This document shows, piece after piece, positions 53,058 to 61,807 of a stretch of 64,000 bases of DNA. Under the pieces are notes generated by a model. That model ran no database searches. It was not told where the DNA came from and saw only the letters and a program-made list of their open reading frames with translations. Where the stretch lies: assembly GCA_963662965.1 (NCBI GenBank), contig OY759970.1, positions 682,001-746,000 of the forward strand, given 5' to 3'. How positions within the stretch are numbered: the first letter of the stretch is position 1; every line of letters starts with the position of its first letter. A program made the position numbers and the translations under genes. This stretch comes from DTWD01 sp963662965 (GTDB taxonomy: Bacteria; Acidobacteriota; Vicinamibacteria; Vicinamibacterales; UBA8438).

Positions 53058-53861
53058 TTGGAAGAGCTACCCAAAGACGCGCGGACACGCATCTGGAACC
53101 TGTTCTTCGGTCACCTTAGGAAATCAAAATCCACAGACTTCCGTGGCCGCCCTGGGCGGATTCGTGGCGACTGGGTGAGTGTCTTCCGGGCCACACACAC
53201 TGATTTCGACATCCTCCCACTCGACAACTGGAGTACAGACTTTGATCTCCTCTGTAAGAATCTCCGCAACCGGATCGAATCGCTGCCTTTCAACAAGGTC
53301 TTCGATCTGATCCAGTTTGTCCTGCGTCATCCTCGCTGTCCACGGGGATTCGTCACGGAGATGAGGAGCACGTTTTCGGACAGCCACCTTGCGTACACCA
53401 TAGACGTCGGACCGCCGCCGACCATTGTCCCCGCCCCCACACCTGAAGAGGGTGTGGCTGTTGTTGAGTCTCTGCAATCACTCCGACAGGCTGGTCTGGA
53501 CGGCAGCGCGGCGCATTTGCGCAAAGCGTCGGAGTGCATCAACGAAGGCGACTGGGCAGGGAGCGTCAGGGAGAGCATTCACGCGGTTGAGTCCGTGGCC
53601 CGGCAACTCGATCCCGAAGCAGCGCAGACGCTGGGGCCGGCCCTGAAGTCGATCGAGCGCCGCGGAGCGCTGCACCCGGCGCTCAAGAAGGCATTCGACA
53701 CGCTCTACGGATACACGAACAATGAGCAGGGCATTCGTCATGCCCTGCTTGACCAGACGGACACGAAGGTAGGCCTGGATGAGGCCGTGTTCATGCTAGG
53801 AGCCTGCGCGTCCTTCGCCAGCTACTTGTGGCGCAAGCATGTAGCGGGAGAACCCTCGTGA
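53058..53861 (+). CDS. AbiJ-like abortive infection protein (AbiJ_NTD4 plus HEPN CTD)
   Basis: 267 residues from TTG at 53058; the frame is open upstream to 52986 without ATG/GTG, and codons there (YSFSQAQGYEEIPGPL) resemble the N-terminus of homologues, so the true start may be further up or lost. N-terminal domain: LPKDARTRIWNLFFGHL, FDLLCKNLRNRIESLPFNKV, FDLIQFVLRH. C-terminal HEPN-like half: ECINEGDWAGSVRESIHAVE, LHPALKKAFDTLYGYTNNEQ, GIRHALLDQ. AbiJ-type proteins are implicated in phage abortive infection. Intact apart from the start question. Confidence 0.78.
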   Translation: MEELPKDARTRIWNLFFGHLRKSKSTDFRGRPGRIRGDWVSVFRATHTDFDILPLDNWSTDFDLLCKNLRNRIESLPFNKVFDLIQFVLRHPRCPRGFVTEMRSTFSDSHLAYTIDVGPPPTIVPAPTPEEGVAVVESLQSLRQAGLDGSAAHLRKASECINEGDWAGSVRESIHAVESVARQLDPEAAQTLGPALKSIERRGALHPALKKAFDTLYGYTNNEQGIRHALLDQTDTKVGLDEAVFMLGACASFASYLWRKHVAGEPS

Positions 53862-53997
53862 CCGAAGCAGGGCTGACCTCTTCCGGCTTGTCAGAACGGG
53901 TCTCCTGGCCATACTCGCTCGCTTGACGTTTGCAAGACATAGAATCAGACACGGGATACGACACACGGCGACGCGCGCCGGACGGCGCCCTTGCCCG

Positions 53998-54023
53998 CCT
54001 GTCGCAAACGGCCGTTTACGACA
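53998..54023. promoter_or_regulatory. palindrome in front of the resolvase gene
   Basis: TGTCGCAAACGGCCGTTTAC GACA is a near-perfect 24-bp palindrome (one mismatched pair) ending 1-2 nt before the resolvase ATG. Its place suits a resolvase binding (res) sub-site or the gene's own operator. Confidence 0.55.
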
Positions 54024-54024
54024 C

Positions 54025-54402
54025 ATGCTGATCGGCTCCGCCCGCGTCTCGAAGGCGGACGGCTCCCAGTCGCTGGACTTGCAGCGCGACGCCCTGCGGG
54101 CCGCGGGCGTCGACGCCGGCCACGTCTACCACGACTTCGCGTCCGGCGTCCGCGACGACCGCCCGGGACTCGACAGCTGCGTGCGCGCGCTCCGGACGGG
54201 CGACGTGCTCGTGGTCTGGAAGCTCGACCGCCTCGGCCGCAACCTCGCCCACCTGGTCAACACCGTGCAGGACCTGTCGGCCCGCGGCGTGGGCCTGCGG
54301 GTGCTCACCGGGCAAGGCGCGCAGATCGACACCACCACGGCGGCCGGCCGCCTCGTGTTCGGCATCTTCGCGGCGCTGGCCGAGTTCGAGCGGGAGCTGG
54401 AC
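54025..54402 (+). pseudogene. serine recombinase (resolvase/invertase), C-terminus lost
   Basis: About 125 codons from ATG at 54025: MLIGSARVSKADGSQSLDLQ (catalytic Ser in RVS), VLVVWKLDRLGRNLAHLVN, GRLVFGIFAALAEFEREL. The helix E and DNA-binding HTH that should follow are replaced by unrelated sequence after FEREL (54402). Dead or at best a catalytic domain alone. Confidence 0.85.
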
Positions 54403-54967
54403 TCAACCACTCAGCGCCGCTGCGCTGCAGGCTGCGGTGAACGCTGCAGCCCAGCAGGCGCCCGCGAATCCAACCCGTCAACGGTCGAAGGGTCGCTTGT
54501 GGGGCGGGGTCGGGATGATGGGGGCTGGCGTCGTGATCGCGTTCTACTCGCAGTCCTGCGAAGTGACAGGATCGCTCGCGTCGGACTTCGTACTGAACGA
54601 TGGCCTGTTGACGACGACGCTCGCTCCCTCCGGCCTTGGGCCGCTGGTCAAGGATGGCCGGTGCTGGATCGATTTCAATATCCGTGGAACGATCAGAGGG
54701 AATTTCACCGGCACCGTCTACGAGGACATATCCGATAAATACTCCAACCTGGCTGACGACCCAGACCTAGTAGCTGGACTTAATGTTCTCCGTGGGACGG
54801 CGGATGGAAAAGCGTTCTACCCGAAGGGCCGTATGTACGCCGGTCTCGGCATTGCCGCCGCCGGAGCCCTGTTGGCGACCATGTGGTCGGACGTTCCGGT
54901 TGTGCGGAATATCGCCGTGGCTCCATTGCCGGGCGGTGCACGGATGACATCCTCATTCGGTTTTTAA
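54403..54967 (+). CDS. hypothetical membrane-associated protein, N-terminus probably lost
   Basis: The frame is open from the resolvase junction (PLSAAALQAAVNAAAQQAPA) to TAA at 54965-54967; GTG at 54437 would give 176 residues. One membrane segment near the front (GRLWGGVGMMGAGVVIAFYS) and another near the end (RMYAGLGIAAAGALLATMWS). Unknown family. It ends 17 nt before the M4 peptidase start and is likely in one operon with it. Confidence 0.55.
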
Positions 54968-54984
54968 AGGGAGACGCATCTCTC

Positions 54985-56823
54985 ATGCGAACACTTACAA
55001 CGACGGCGCTGGCCGTCACGCTGACCGTAGCTGGCCTTGTCACGGTGGCCGGGCAGGAACCGGCCAGTCGGCTGGCGCTGAATATCATGGCGCTGTCGAC
55101 CACGACCGACGTGTCGGAGTTGCGCCTCCTCGACGCGCGGGTCGACGCGCTGGTGCGGACCAATGCACTGGTGCTGGCGTCACGACAGCCCGACGTCTCG
55201 CTTTCGGGGCGCGTCCATGAAACCTTTCAGCAGTACCACGCGGGCGTACCGGTGTATGGCGGGGGCATCTCCCGGCAGCTCGCCAACACTGGGTTGACCG
55301 TGTCGATCTTCGGCACGATCTATCAGGAGATCGACCTCGACATGACGCCTCAGCTCGCCCAGCACGAGGCACTCGCCCTCGTCGAACAGCGAGCCGGCGC
55401 CGGCCCGGCCACCGACGACCCACTCACGCTGGTGATCGTGCCAACCCCCTTCGACACCTACGTCCTCGCCTACCGCGCAACGATGCGCAACTTCCGCACT
55501 TATTTCCTCGACGCGCACAGCGGCGCGATCGTGCATGTGGAGAACGAGGTAGACGAGCAGGGCGCGATTGTGGGCATCGGCGTCGGCGTCAATAATGACC
55601 GCAAGAAGGTCAGCGCCTCGCCAGCCGGCGGAGGCTTCCAGACGTACGACCGGCTTCGGCCCGCCGAGATCGTCACGCTCGATCTGCGCCACGCCGACGC
55701 ACGCGTGGACAGCCTGCTCGATCCGAGGGGCACACGGTGGGTGGCGAGCGACGTCGCGTGGGACGCTGATAACGACTGGCGCGACCCAGCGGTGGTCGGC
55801 GCGCATGTCTATGGGGGCTTCACCTACGACTACCTCTTCGCGCAGCAGGGGTGGCGCGGCATGACCGGGCGGGATAGCCGGATCCTGAGCATGGTTAATA
55901 TCGGCCGCGAAGGCGAGAACAACGCGTTCTTCTATCCTCCCCCGTTTGGCCCGGAAGGGACTGGCGTGGTCGCGTTCGGCACAAAAGCGGACGGCACGCC
56001 CATCGTGTCGGCCGATGTCGTGGCCCACGAGATGATGCACGGCGTGACACATTTTTCGGTTGCGTCGCGCACCGGAAGCAGTCTGCTCGACACCCACAGG
56101 TACGTTCGAGGGCCGTCGAGTTTCACCTACGACGGACGGACGTTCCGCTGTGGCGCCGTGTGGGTCTTGGAAGATGGCCGACGTCTCCCGATTCTCTGTG
56201 ACGATGGCCGGTTCTTGTTGTTTGCCAACCACGGGGGTGCCATCAACGAAGCCTATTCGGACATCATCGGCACCGCCGTCGAGTTTTCGGTGCACGAGCC
56301 GGGTGTCGGCCCGCTCCGCGCGGACTACGTGATGGGCGAGGACACGGGGCAACCGATCCGATCGCTGGAGAACCCTCTATCGATTGCTGCGGTTGGGTCT
56401 TATCGCTACCCGGACGCATGGGGCCATGAATTTCGTTTCCTCGTCGCATACGACGGCGAGTTCATCTACTACACGAGTATCGGGTTCGTTGCGGGCCAGC
56501 AGTTCACCCTCCGAGGAAGCGGCTACGACGGCGTACACTGGAACTCCACGATCCTCAGTCACGCGTTCTATCTCGCCATCGAGGGCGGACAGAACCGCTC
56601 AACCGGGCTGACCGTCCAAGGGGTGGGCTCCGCCAACCGCCACCAAGTGGAACGGGCCTTCTTTCGGTCGATGACGCACCTGATGCCGGCCCGAACAAGC
56701 TTCCGAATGACCGCAGCCGTCATCCGCCAGTCAGCGGTCGACCTGTTCGGCGCCGGCAGTGCGACCCACCGGGCCATCGACCAAGCCCTCAACGCCGTCG
56801 GCCTGCGGTCGGAGGTCCAATAA
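54985..56823 (+). CDS. secreted M4-like (thermolysin-type) metallopeptidase
   Basis: 612 residues from ATG at 54985 with AAGGGAG upstream. Signal peptide (MRTLTTTALAVTLTVAGLVT VAG-type). FTP/PepSY-like propeptide to about residue 190. Zinc-binding HEMMH in ADVVAHEMMHGVTHF near residue 350, and third ligand Glu in GAINEAYSDIIGTAVEF near residue 425. It lacks the exact M4 GENTD-type spacing but has the gluzincin logic (HExxH plus NExxSD). Predicted to digest extracellular protein. The stop codon shares bases with the next start (TAATG). Confidence 0.88.
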   Translation: MRTLTTTALAVTLTVAGLVTVAGQEPASRLALNIMALSTTTDVSELRLLDARVDALVRTNALVLASRQPDVSLSGRVHETFQQYHAGVPVYGGGISRQLANTGLTVSIFGTIYQEIDLDMTPQLAQHEALALVEQRAGAGPATDDPLTLVIVPTPFDTYVLAYRATMRNFRTYFLDAHSGAIVHVENEVDEQGAIVGIGVGVNNDRKKVSASPAGGGFQTYDRLRPAEIVTLDLRHADARVDSLLDPRGTRWVASDVAWDADNDWRDPAVVGAHVYGGFTYDYLFAQQGWRGMTGRDSRILSMVNIGREGENNAFFYPPPFGPEGTGVVAFGTKADGTPIVSADVVAHEMMHGVTHFSVASRTGSSLLDTHRYVRGPSSFTYDGRTFRCGAVWVLEDGRRLPILCDDGRFLLFANHGGAINEAYSDIIGTAVEFSVHEPGVGPLRADYVMGEDTGQPIRSLENPLSIAAVGSYRYPDAWGHEFRFLVAYDGEFIYYTSIGFVAGQQFTLRGSGYDGVHWNSTILSHAFYLAIEGGQNRSTGLTVQGVGSANRHQVERAFFRSMTHLMPARTSFRMTAAVIRQSAVDLFGAGSATHRAIDQALNAVGLRSEVQ

Positions 56824-57197
56824 TGAACCGCACCACATCTCTCGCGACGCTTGCGCTGCTGCTGGCCTTCTATGGAACAGCGACCGCCCAGACCACCCGT
56901 GGATTCGTCGCCATCAACGGTGGCCTGCAATCAGGGTCTAAGGGATTTTCACAGGACAGCCTCGTTAACTCGCCGCTGTTCGGACCGGAAGACGGCACGC
57001 TGACGGCGCGCCATCCTGGTGGGAATGCGACGGTGTTCGATGTCGCCGCCGGCGCGCGCCTCTGGCGGCAGCTCGGCGTTGGCGTTGGCGTGTCGCACTT
57101 GTCCCGTTCGGAAACCGTCGGCCTCAGCGGACAGCTCCCGCACCCGTTCCGCTTCGACCGACCGCGGGCCGTCGATGGGACGGAGGCGGGCGTGGCC
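56823..57197 (+). pseudogene. outer-membrane beta-barrel-like protein, truncated by group II intron
   Basis: About 124 codons from ATG at 56823: signal peptide (MNRTTSLATLALLLAFYGTA TAQ) then TRGFVAINGGLQSGSKGF, FDVAAGARLWRQLGVGVGVS, typical of small OmpA-like barrels. The frame enters intron sequence at 57198. Translationally coupled to the peptidase gene. Confidence 0.7.
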
Positions 57198-58018
57198 GGT
57201 CGGGTAGACCAGGGTCGTTGCTGACCCTGGCCCCCCACAGATCCGGACGTGCGGGTTCTGCCGCATCCGGCTCCTCGACAGATGGCTTCGCTACGCGCCG
57301 TCGCGTACCCGCTGGTCCAGGAAGCCAGGCGATGGCCACCGCCATCCCCAAGGCTTATCTGGCCAGTTCGGCTATCCGTTGTCGTGACGTGGAGACGGGA
57401 CCCAACCTCGGTGTGTTGGCCGTCTTTCCCTCCACCGGTGCCACCTGCCGGTGCCCCCTTCCCTCCACGGGGTCTCGTGGGCTCAATTCCCCCGCTTCGG
57501 CGGTACTATGAGACACGCCGACTCCTCGCCGTCCATCCCCCCGCGCTTCGTTGCCTTCGCCCGGCGGTACCATCCGAGCACCTGCGGCTTCGCTCCGTCG
57601 GACGCCAGGTGCTGCGTCCACGGCCTCGGGCTTGGTGAGCCGGTGCCCGCCCCCCGGCAACCTTTAAGATGGAGACGACGAGGCCTCCCGGGTTCCCGGG
57701 AAACCCACCCGCACGCATGCCACGCGCTCCGACCCCGGCGAGGTCGCCGCCTCCACGGCCTCTGAGATGCGGCGAGATAACCTTCCGTCCAACGCACGAC
57801 GTCGGCCCTCACAAACAATGCATTTCGGGGCTCAATCACGCGGCCTACGGGCTCCCTGTGAACGCTTCGCGCCCTGGGTCACCCAGGCCCACGCATCACT
57901 CGGTTCCGGCTGGCGGCCGACCTTGGCCGGATGGGATTGGATACCCACAGGGTTTCGAACAAGGTTTCGAAGATCACATCACGGCATCTTGTCCCCCTTG
58001 ACCGGGCTTTCCCGGCAG
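57198..58018 (-). mobile_element. ORF-deleted group II intron, copy 1
   Basis: Domain V is seen on the minus strand at 57273-57241: GAGCCGGATGCGG…CCGCACGTCCGG, with the AGC triad and 2-nt bulge. Domain VI follows (CCAGGGTC/GACCCTGG at 57230-57209) and the 3' end reads GGTCTACCCGAC. The upstream 700 nt match the structured 5' part known from intron-encoded-reverse-transcriptase loci and include the first codons of the maturase (RIAELARQ), but the body of the maturase is deleted. 3' exon is the beta-barrel gene. The 5' boundary near 57985-58018 is not resolved; the hairpin CCGGG-AAAG-CCCGG (58015-58001) lies in front of it. Confidence 0.75.
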
Positions 58019-59100
58019 ACGCGTTGTTGCACGAATCGTCACGGGCCCGCACGAGGCCCACCGACAGGATCCTCACCTGCCGATGCGATATGACACGGGT
58101 CGGCCGAGCTCGGTCATCCGATTCAGGATCTCACAGCCAAGGACGGCCTCACTCCCCTGCCCAGCTGGACTCCGGGCGCGAAGGCCATCGCCGATGAGGG
58201 ACTTGTAGCGGAAGAACGTGTTCTCCACCCGGCTCTGGCGATGGTACCCTGACACCTTCTTCCAACGGCGCCGGCCGAGCTGCTTCACCAACGTGATCGT
58301 CCGATCCCGCGCGGGCGACCGCGGGCCATGGCCAGAGACGTTCGCAGTCCTGGCCGGTGGGATGACGACTGTCGCACCCCGCGCCCGTGCCGTCTCGTAG
58401 ACGGCGACCGTGTCAGAGGCGGCGTCAGCGGTGACGCGCACGAGAGGGCCATCGACCGCGTTGAGCAGATCGAGGGCGGTGTTTGCATCATCACCCGTCG
58501 CCTCGGTCAGCGTGTGAACGAGGATCACGCCTGACTGATCGACGCCAAGGTGGAGCTTCCGCCAGCCACGCCGGCCGCGGCCACCGTGTTTCGCGGCCGC
58601 CCACTCACCTGCCCCGACGAGGGACAGACCCGTGCTGTCGAGCACGAGATGGAGGCCCTCGCCGGGCGGCACCGGTCGCAGACGGCGCGTCAGATGCTGA
58701 CTGCGCCGGGAGAGCGTCGTATAGTCGGGGACGGAGAGGTTGAGGCGCATCATCCCGAACAGCGCCTGCAAGAACCCTTCGGCCTGGCGCAGCGGGAGAT
58801 GGTAGAGGAGTCGCAGGGTCAGGGCGGTTTCGATGGCAAGATCCGAGTACCGCCGCTGCCCACCCCGCCGGCCGCTCCGGCGGGGCGTCCAGGCAGCGAT
58901 CGCTTCCGAGGACACCCACACCGTCACATCGCCGCGCCGAACGAGGGCCCGATTGTAGGCCGGCCAGTTCGCCACGCGATATTTCGTCTTGTACGTGGGA
59001 TGAACCTTCGACTTCATCCCTGTAGTGTGGCTCCTGCGGAGACGAAAAGGGCGGGCCAAACCGCCCCACCCGCAGAAGGTCTTTCATGCAACAACGCCGC
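58019..59100 (-). mobile_element. IS5-type element IS5-B, copy 1
   Basis: About 1080 bp, ends GCGTTGTTGCACGAA (left) and GCGTTGTTGCATGAA (right, inward). Part of a 1910-bp tandem unit with the intron. Confidence 0.9.
58073..59017 (-). CDS. IS5-family transposase (IS5-B, copy 1)
   Basis: 314 residues from ATG at 59017 (MKSKVHPTYKTKYRVANW). DDE: D in LHLVLDSTGLSLVGAGEW, D in VRVTADAASDTVAVYE (copy 2 has the usual AYDT), E in SRVENTFFRYKSLIGDG. No stop codons; likely active or recently so. Confidence 0.93.
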   Translation of the reverse strand: MKSKVHPTYKTKYRVANWPAYNRALVRRGDVTVWVSSEAIAAWTPRRSGRRGGQRRYSDLAIETALTLRLLYHLPLRQAEGFLQALFGMMRLNLSVPDYTTLSRRSQHLTRRLRPVPPGEGLHLVLDSTGLSLVGAGEWAAAKHGGRGRRGWRKLHLGVDQSGVILVHTLTEATGDDANTALDLLNAVDGPLVRVTADAASDTVAVYETARARGATVVIPPARTANVSGHGPRSPARDRTITLVKQLGRRRWKKVSGYHRQSRVENTFFRYKSLIGDGLRARSPAGQGSEAVLGCEILNRMTELGRPVSYRIGR

Positions 59101-59107
59101 TGATCGA

Positions 59108-59930
59108 GGTCGGGTAGACCAGGGTCGTTGCTGACCCTGGCCCCCCACAGATCCGGACGTGCGGGTTCTGCCGCATCCGGCTCCTCGACAGACAGCTTCG
59201 CTACGCGCCGTTGCGTACCCGCTGGTCCAGGAAGCCAGGCGATGGCCACCGCCATCCCTAAGGCTTGTCTGGCCAGTTCGGCTATCCGTTGTTGTGACGT
59301 GGAGACGGGATCCAACATCGGTGTGTTGGCCGTCTTTCCCTCCACCGGTGCCACCTGCCGGTGCCCCCTTCCCTCCACGGGGTCTCGTGGGCTCAATTCC
59401 CCCGCTTCGGCGGTACTATGAGACACTCCGACTCCTCGCCGCCCATCCCCCCGCGCTTCGTTGCCTTCGCCCGGCGGTACCATCCGAGCATCTGCGGTTC
59501 GCTCCGTCTGACGCCAGGTGCGACGTCCACGGCCTCGGGCTTGGTGAGCCGGTGCCCGCGCCCCGGCGGTCTTTAAGATGGAGACGACGAGGCCTCCCGG
59601 GTTCCCGGGAAACCCACCCGCACGCATGCCACGCGCTCCGACCCCGGCAAGGTCGCTGCCTCCACGGCCTCTCAGAAGCGGCGATGTGGCCTTCCGTCCA
59701 ACGCACGACGTCGGCCCTCGCACTCAATGCATTTCGGGGCTCAATCACGCGGCGCCTACGGGCTCCCTGTGAACGCTTCGCGCCCTGGGTCACCCCAGGC
59801 CCACGCATCACTCGGTTCCGGCTGGCGGCCGACCTTGGCCGCATGGGATTGGATACCCACAGGGTTTCGAACAAGGTTTCGAAGATCACATCACGGCATC
59901 TTGTCCCCCTTGACCGGGCTTTCCCGGCAC
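59108..59930 (-). mobile_element. ORF-deleted group II intron, copy 2
   Basis: Same structure as copy 1, with domain V at about 59183-59151 and domain VI at 59140-59119. Differs from copy 1 at a few dozen scattered positions, so the duplication is not recent. Its 3' exon is the end of IS5-B copy 1. Confidence 0.75.
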
Positions 59931-61012
59931 ACGCGTTGTTGCACGAATCGTCACGGGCCCGCACGATGCCACCCGACAGGATCCTCACCGGCCGATGCGA
60001 TATGACACTGATCGGCCGAGGGCGGTCATCCGATTCAGGATCTCACAGCCGAGGACGGCCTCACTCCCCTGCCCAGCTGGACTCCGGGCGCGAAGGCCAT
60101 CGCCGATGATGGACTTGTAGCGGAAGAACGTGTTCTCCACCCGGCCCTGGCGATGGTACCCTGCCACCTTCTTCCAACGGCGCCGGCCGAGCTGCTTCAC
60201 CAACGTGACCGTCCGATCCCGCGCGGGCGACCGCGGGCCGTGGCCAGATATGTTCACCGTCTTGGCCGGTGGGATTATGACTGTCGCACCCCGCGCCGTC
60301 GCAGTCTCGTAGACGGCGACCGTGTCATAGGCGGCGTCAGCGGTGACGCGCACGAGAGGGCCATCGACCGCGGTGAGCAGATCGAGGGCGGTGGTTGCAT
60401 CATCACCCGTCGCCTCGGTCAGTGTGTGAACAAGGATCACGCCTGACTGATCGACGCCAAGGTGGAGCTTCCGCCAGCCACGTCTGCCGCGGCCACCGTG
60501 TTTCGCGGCCGCCCACTCCCCTGCCCCGACGATGGACAGACCCGTGCTGTCGAGCACGAGATGGAGGCCCTCGCCGAGCGGCACCGGTCGCAGACGGCGC
60601 GTCAGATGCTGACTGCGCCGGGAGAGCGTCGTATAGTCGGGGACGGAGAGGTCGAGGCGCATCATCCTGAACAGGGCGTGCAGGAATCCTTCGGCCTGGC
60701 GCAGCGGAAGATGGGAGAGGAGTCGCAGGGTCATGGCGGTTTCGATGGCAAGATCCGAGTACCGCCGCTGCCCACCCCGCCGGCCGCTCCGGCGGGGCGT
60801 CCAGGCAGCGATCGCTTCCGAGGACAACCACACCATCACATCGCCGCAGCGAACGAGGGCCTGGTTGTAGGCCGGCCAATTCGCAACGCGGTACTTCGTC
60901 TTATACGTGGGATGAACCTTCGACTGCATCCCTGCGGTGTGGCTCCTGCGGAGACGAGAAGGGCGGGCCAAACCGCCCCACCCGCAGAAGGTCTTTCATG
61001 CAACAACGCCGC
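59931..61012 (-). mobile_element. IS5-type element IS5-B, copy 2
   Basis: Same ends as copy 1. The right end at 61012 cuts the brxA-like gene. Confidence 0.9.
59985..60929 (-). CDS. IS5-family transposase (IS5-B, copy 2)
   Basis: 314 residues (MQSKVHPTYKTKYRVANW), about 95 percent identical to copy 1; second D in VTADAAYDTVAVYE, E in GRVENTFFRYKSIIGDG. Intact. Confidence 0.93.
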   Translation of the reverse strand: MQSKVHPTYKTKYRVANWPAYNQALVRCGDVMVWLSSEAIAAWTPRRSGRRGGQRRYSDLAIETAMTLRLLSHLPLRQAEGFLHALFRMMRLDLSVPDYTTLSRRSQHLTRRLRPVPLGEGLHLVLDSTGLSIVGAGEWAAAKHGGRGRRGWRKLHLGVDQSGVILVHTLTEATGDDATTALDLLTAVDGPLVRVTADAAYDTVAVYETATARGATVIIPPAKTVNISGHGPRSPARDRTVTLVKQLGRRRWKKVAGYHRQGRVENTFFRYKSIIGDGLRARSPAGQGSEAVLGCEILNRMTALGRSVSYRIGR

Positions 61013-61126
61013 GTCCTTCCAGCCCTCCGCATCGACTTGACGCAGCAGCAAATCGGCAATGAGTCTGCTTTCTGGCAGCTTCAATGCTCCCACGGTGATG
61101 TCGGCCTTGTATCGCATTTGCGCCAC
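61013..61126 (-). pseudogene. brxA: brxA-like (DUF1819) N-terminal stub
   Basis: GTG at 61126 (or ATG at 61117) starts AQMRYKADITVGALKLPESR, LIADLLLRQVDAEGWKDAA, then IS5-B sequence. Y-x-A-D-I-T-x-G-A-L-x-x-P-E-S-R-x-I-A-x-L-L-L is the opening of DUF1819, the BrxA component of BREX phage-resistance loci. 38 of about 200 codons remain; the rest of a BREX locus would be expected beyond the IS and is absent. Confidence 0.7.
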
Positions 61127-61160
61127 GTGCCCCTAGGGTGTGAGCGCCAGCTGCCCGCCT

Positions 61161-61189
61161 TTGACGGACCTACGTCTTTGACGTATATT
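61161..61189 (+). promoter_or_regulatory. promoter and operator of the toxin-antitoxin pair
   Basis: TTGACG at 61161-61166, a 17-bp spacer, and TATATT at 61184-61189. The palindrome ACGTC-TTT-GACGT (61172-61184) overlaps the spacer and -10 start, a fitting site for autorepression by the antitoxin. The start site would be about 61196, only a few bases before the GTG. Confidence 0.7.
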
Positions 61190-61199
61190 CAGATCCAGA

Positions 61200-61517
61200 G
61201 TGCTGACGTTCGTCGAGAGCACACTGTTCACGTCCCTCGTCCACGAGTATCTGTCGGACGACGAATATGCTGCACTGCAGCAGGCGTTGACCGACAACCC
61301 GGAAGCGGGTGACGTGATGCGCGGCTCCGGCGGGGTCCGTAAGATTCGCTGGGGGATCGCGGGGCGCGGCAAGCGCGGCGGGATTCGGGTCATCTACTAC
61401 CTGCGGTCTCGACAGGGAGAAATCTGGATGCTCACGCTGTACGCCAAGAATGAGGCCGAGAGCATCCCGGGGCACATCTTGAAGAAGATCAAGGAGGAGA
61501 TCGATGGCGGCGCCTAA
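61200..61517 (+). CDS. higB: RelE/HigB-type toxin
   Basis: 105 residues from GTG at 61200. RelE-fold pattern: FVESTLFTSLVHEYLSDDEY, MRGSGGVRKIRWGIAGRGKR, GGIRVIYYLRSRQGEIWMLT, LYAKNEAESI. Such toxins cleave mRNA on the ribosome. Toxin-first order with the antitoxin overlapping by 14 nt is typical of HigBA/NadS pairs. Confidence 0.9.
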   Translation: MLTFVESTLFTSLVHEYLSDDEYAALQQALTDNPEAGDVMRGSGGVRKIRWGIAGRGKRGGIRVIYYLRSRQGEIWMLTLYAKNEAESIPGHILKKIKEEIDGGA

Positions 61518-61776
61518 GCGAAAGATCGGAGCGGAGATCCTGGAGGGGCTTCGTCAACTCAAGCGGGGCGAACACGGCAGGATCACCACAGTGCCGTCGG
61601 TCGCGACCGTCCGGGAAGGGACTGGGCTCTCGCAGCCGCGATTCGCCGAGCTGCTCGGGGTCTCGGTCCGCACGCTGCAGGAGTGGGAGCAGGGCCGGCG
61701 AGCACCGTCGGGCGCCGCTCGAACGCTCTTGCTCATCGCGGCTAAGAACCCGCGCGCGCTGATCGAGGTTGCATGA
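61504..61776 (+). CDS. higA: HigA/NadS-type helix-turn-helix antitoxin
   Basis: 90 residues. C-terminal XRE helix-turn-helix GLSQPRFAELLGVSVRTLQE then WEQGRRAPSG. Binds and neutralises the toxin and represses the operon. Intact; overlaps the toxin gene end. Confidence 0.9.
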   Translation: MAAPKRKIGAEILEGLRQLKRGEHGRITTVPSVATVREGTGLSQPRFAELLGVSVRTLQEWEQGRRAPSGAARTLLLIAAKNPRALIEVA

Positions 61777-61807
61777 GCATGGCCCAGCTCTCATAAGAAC
61801 TGATACG

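Noticed and set aside
57483..57839. Long frames inside the intron region (proline/arginine-rich proteins such as METTRPPGFPGN…)
   Set aside because: These frames are a known artefact of translating the structured RNA of this intron type; both copies carry them only because the RNA is conserved.
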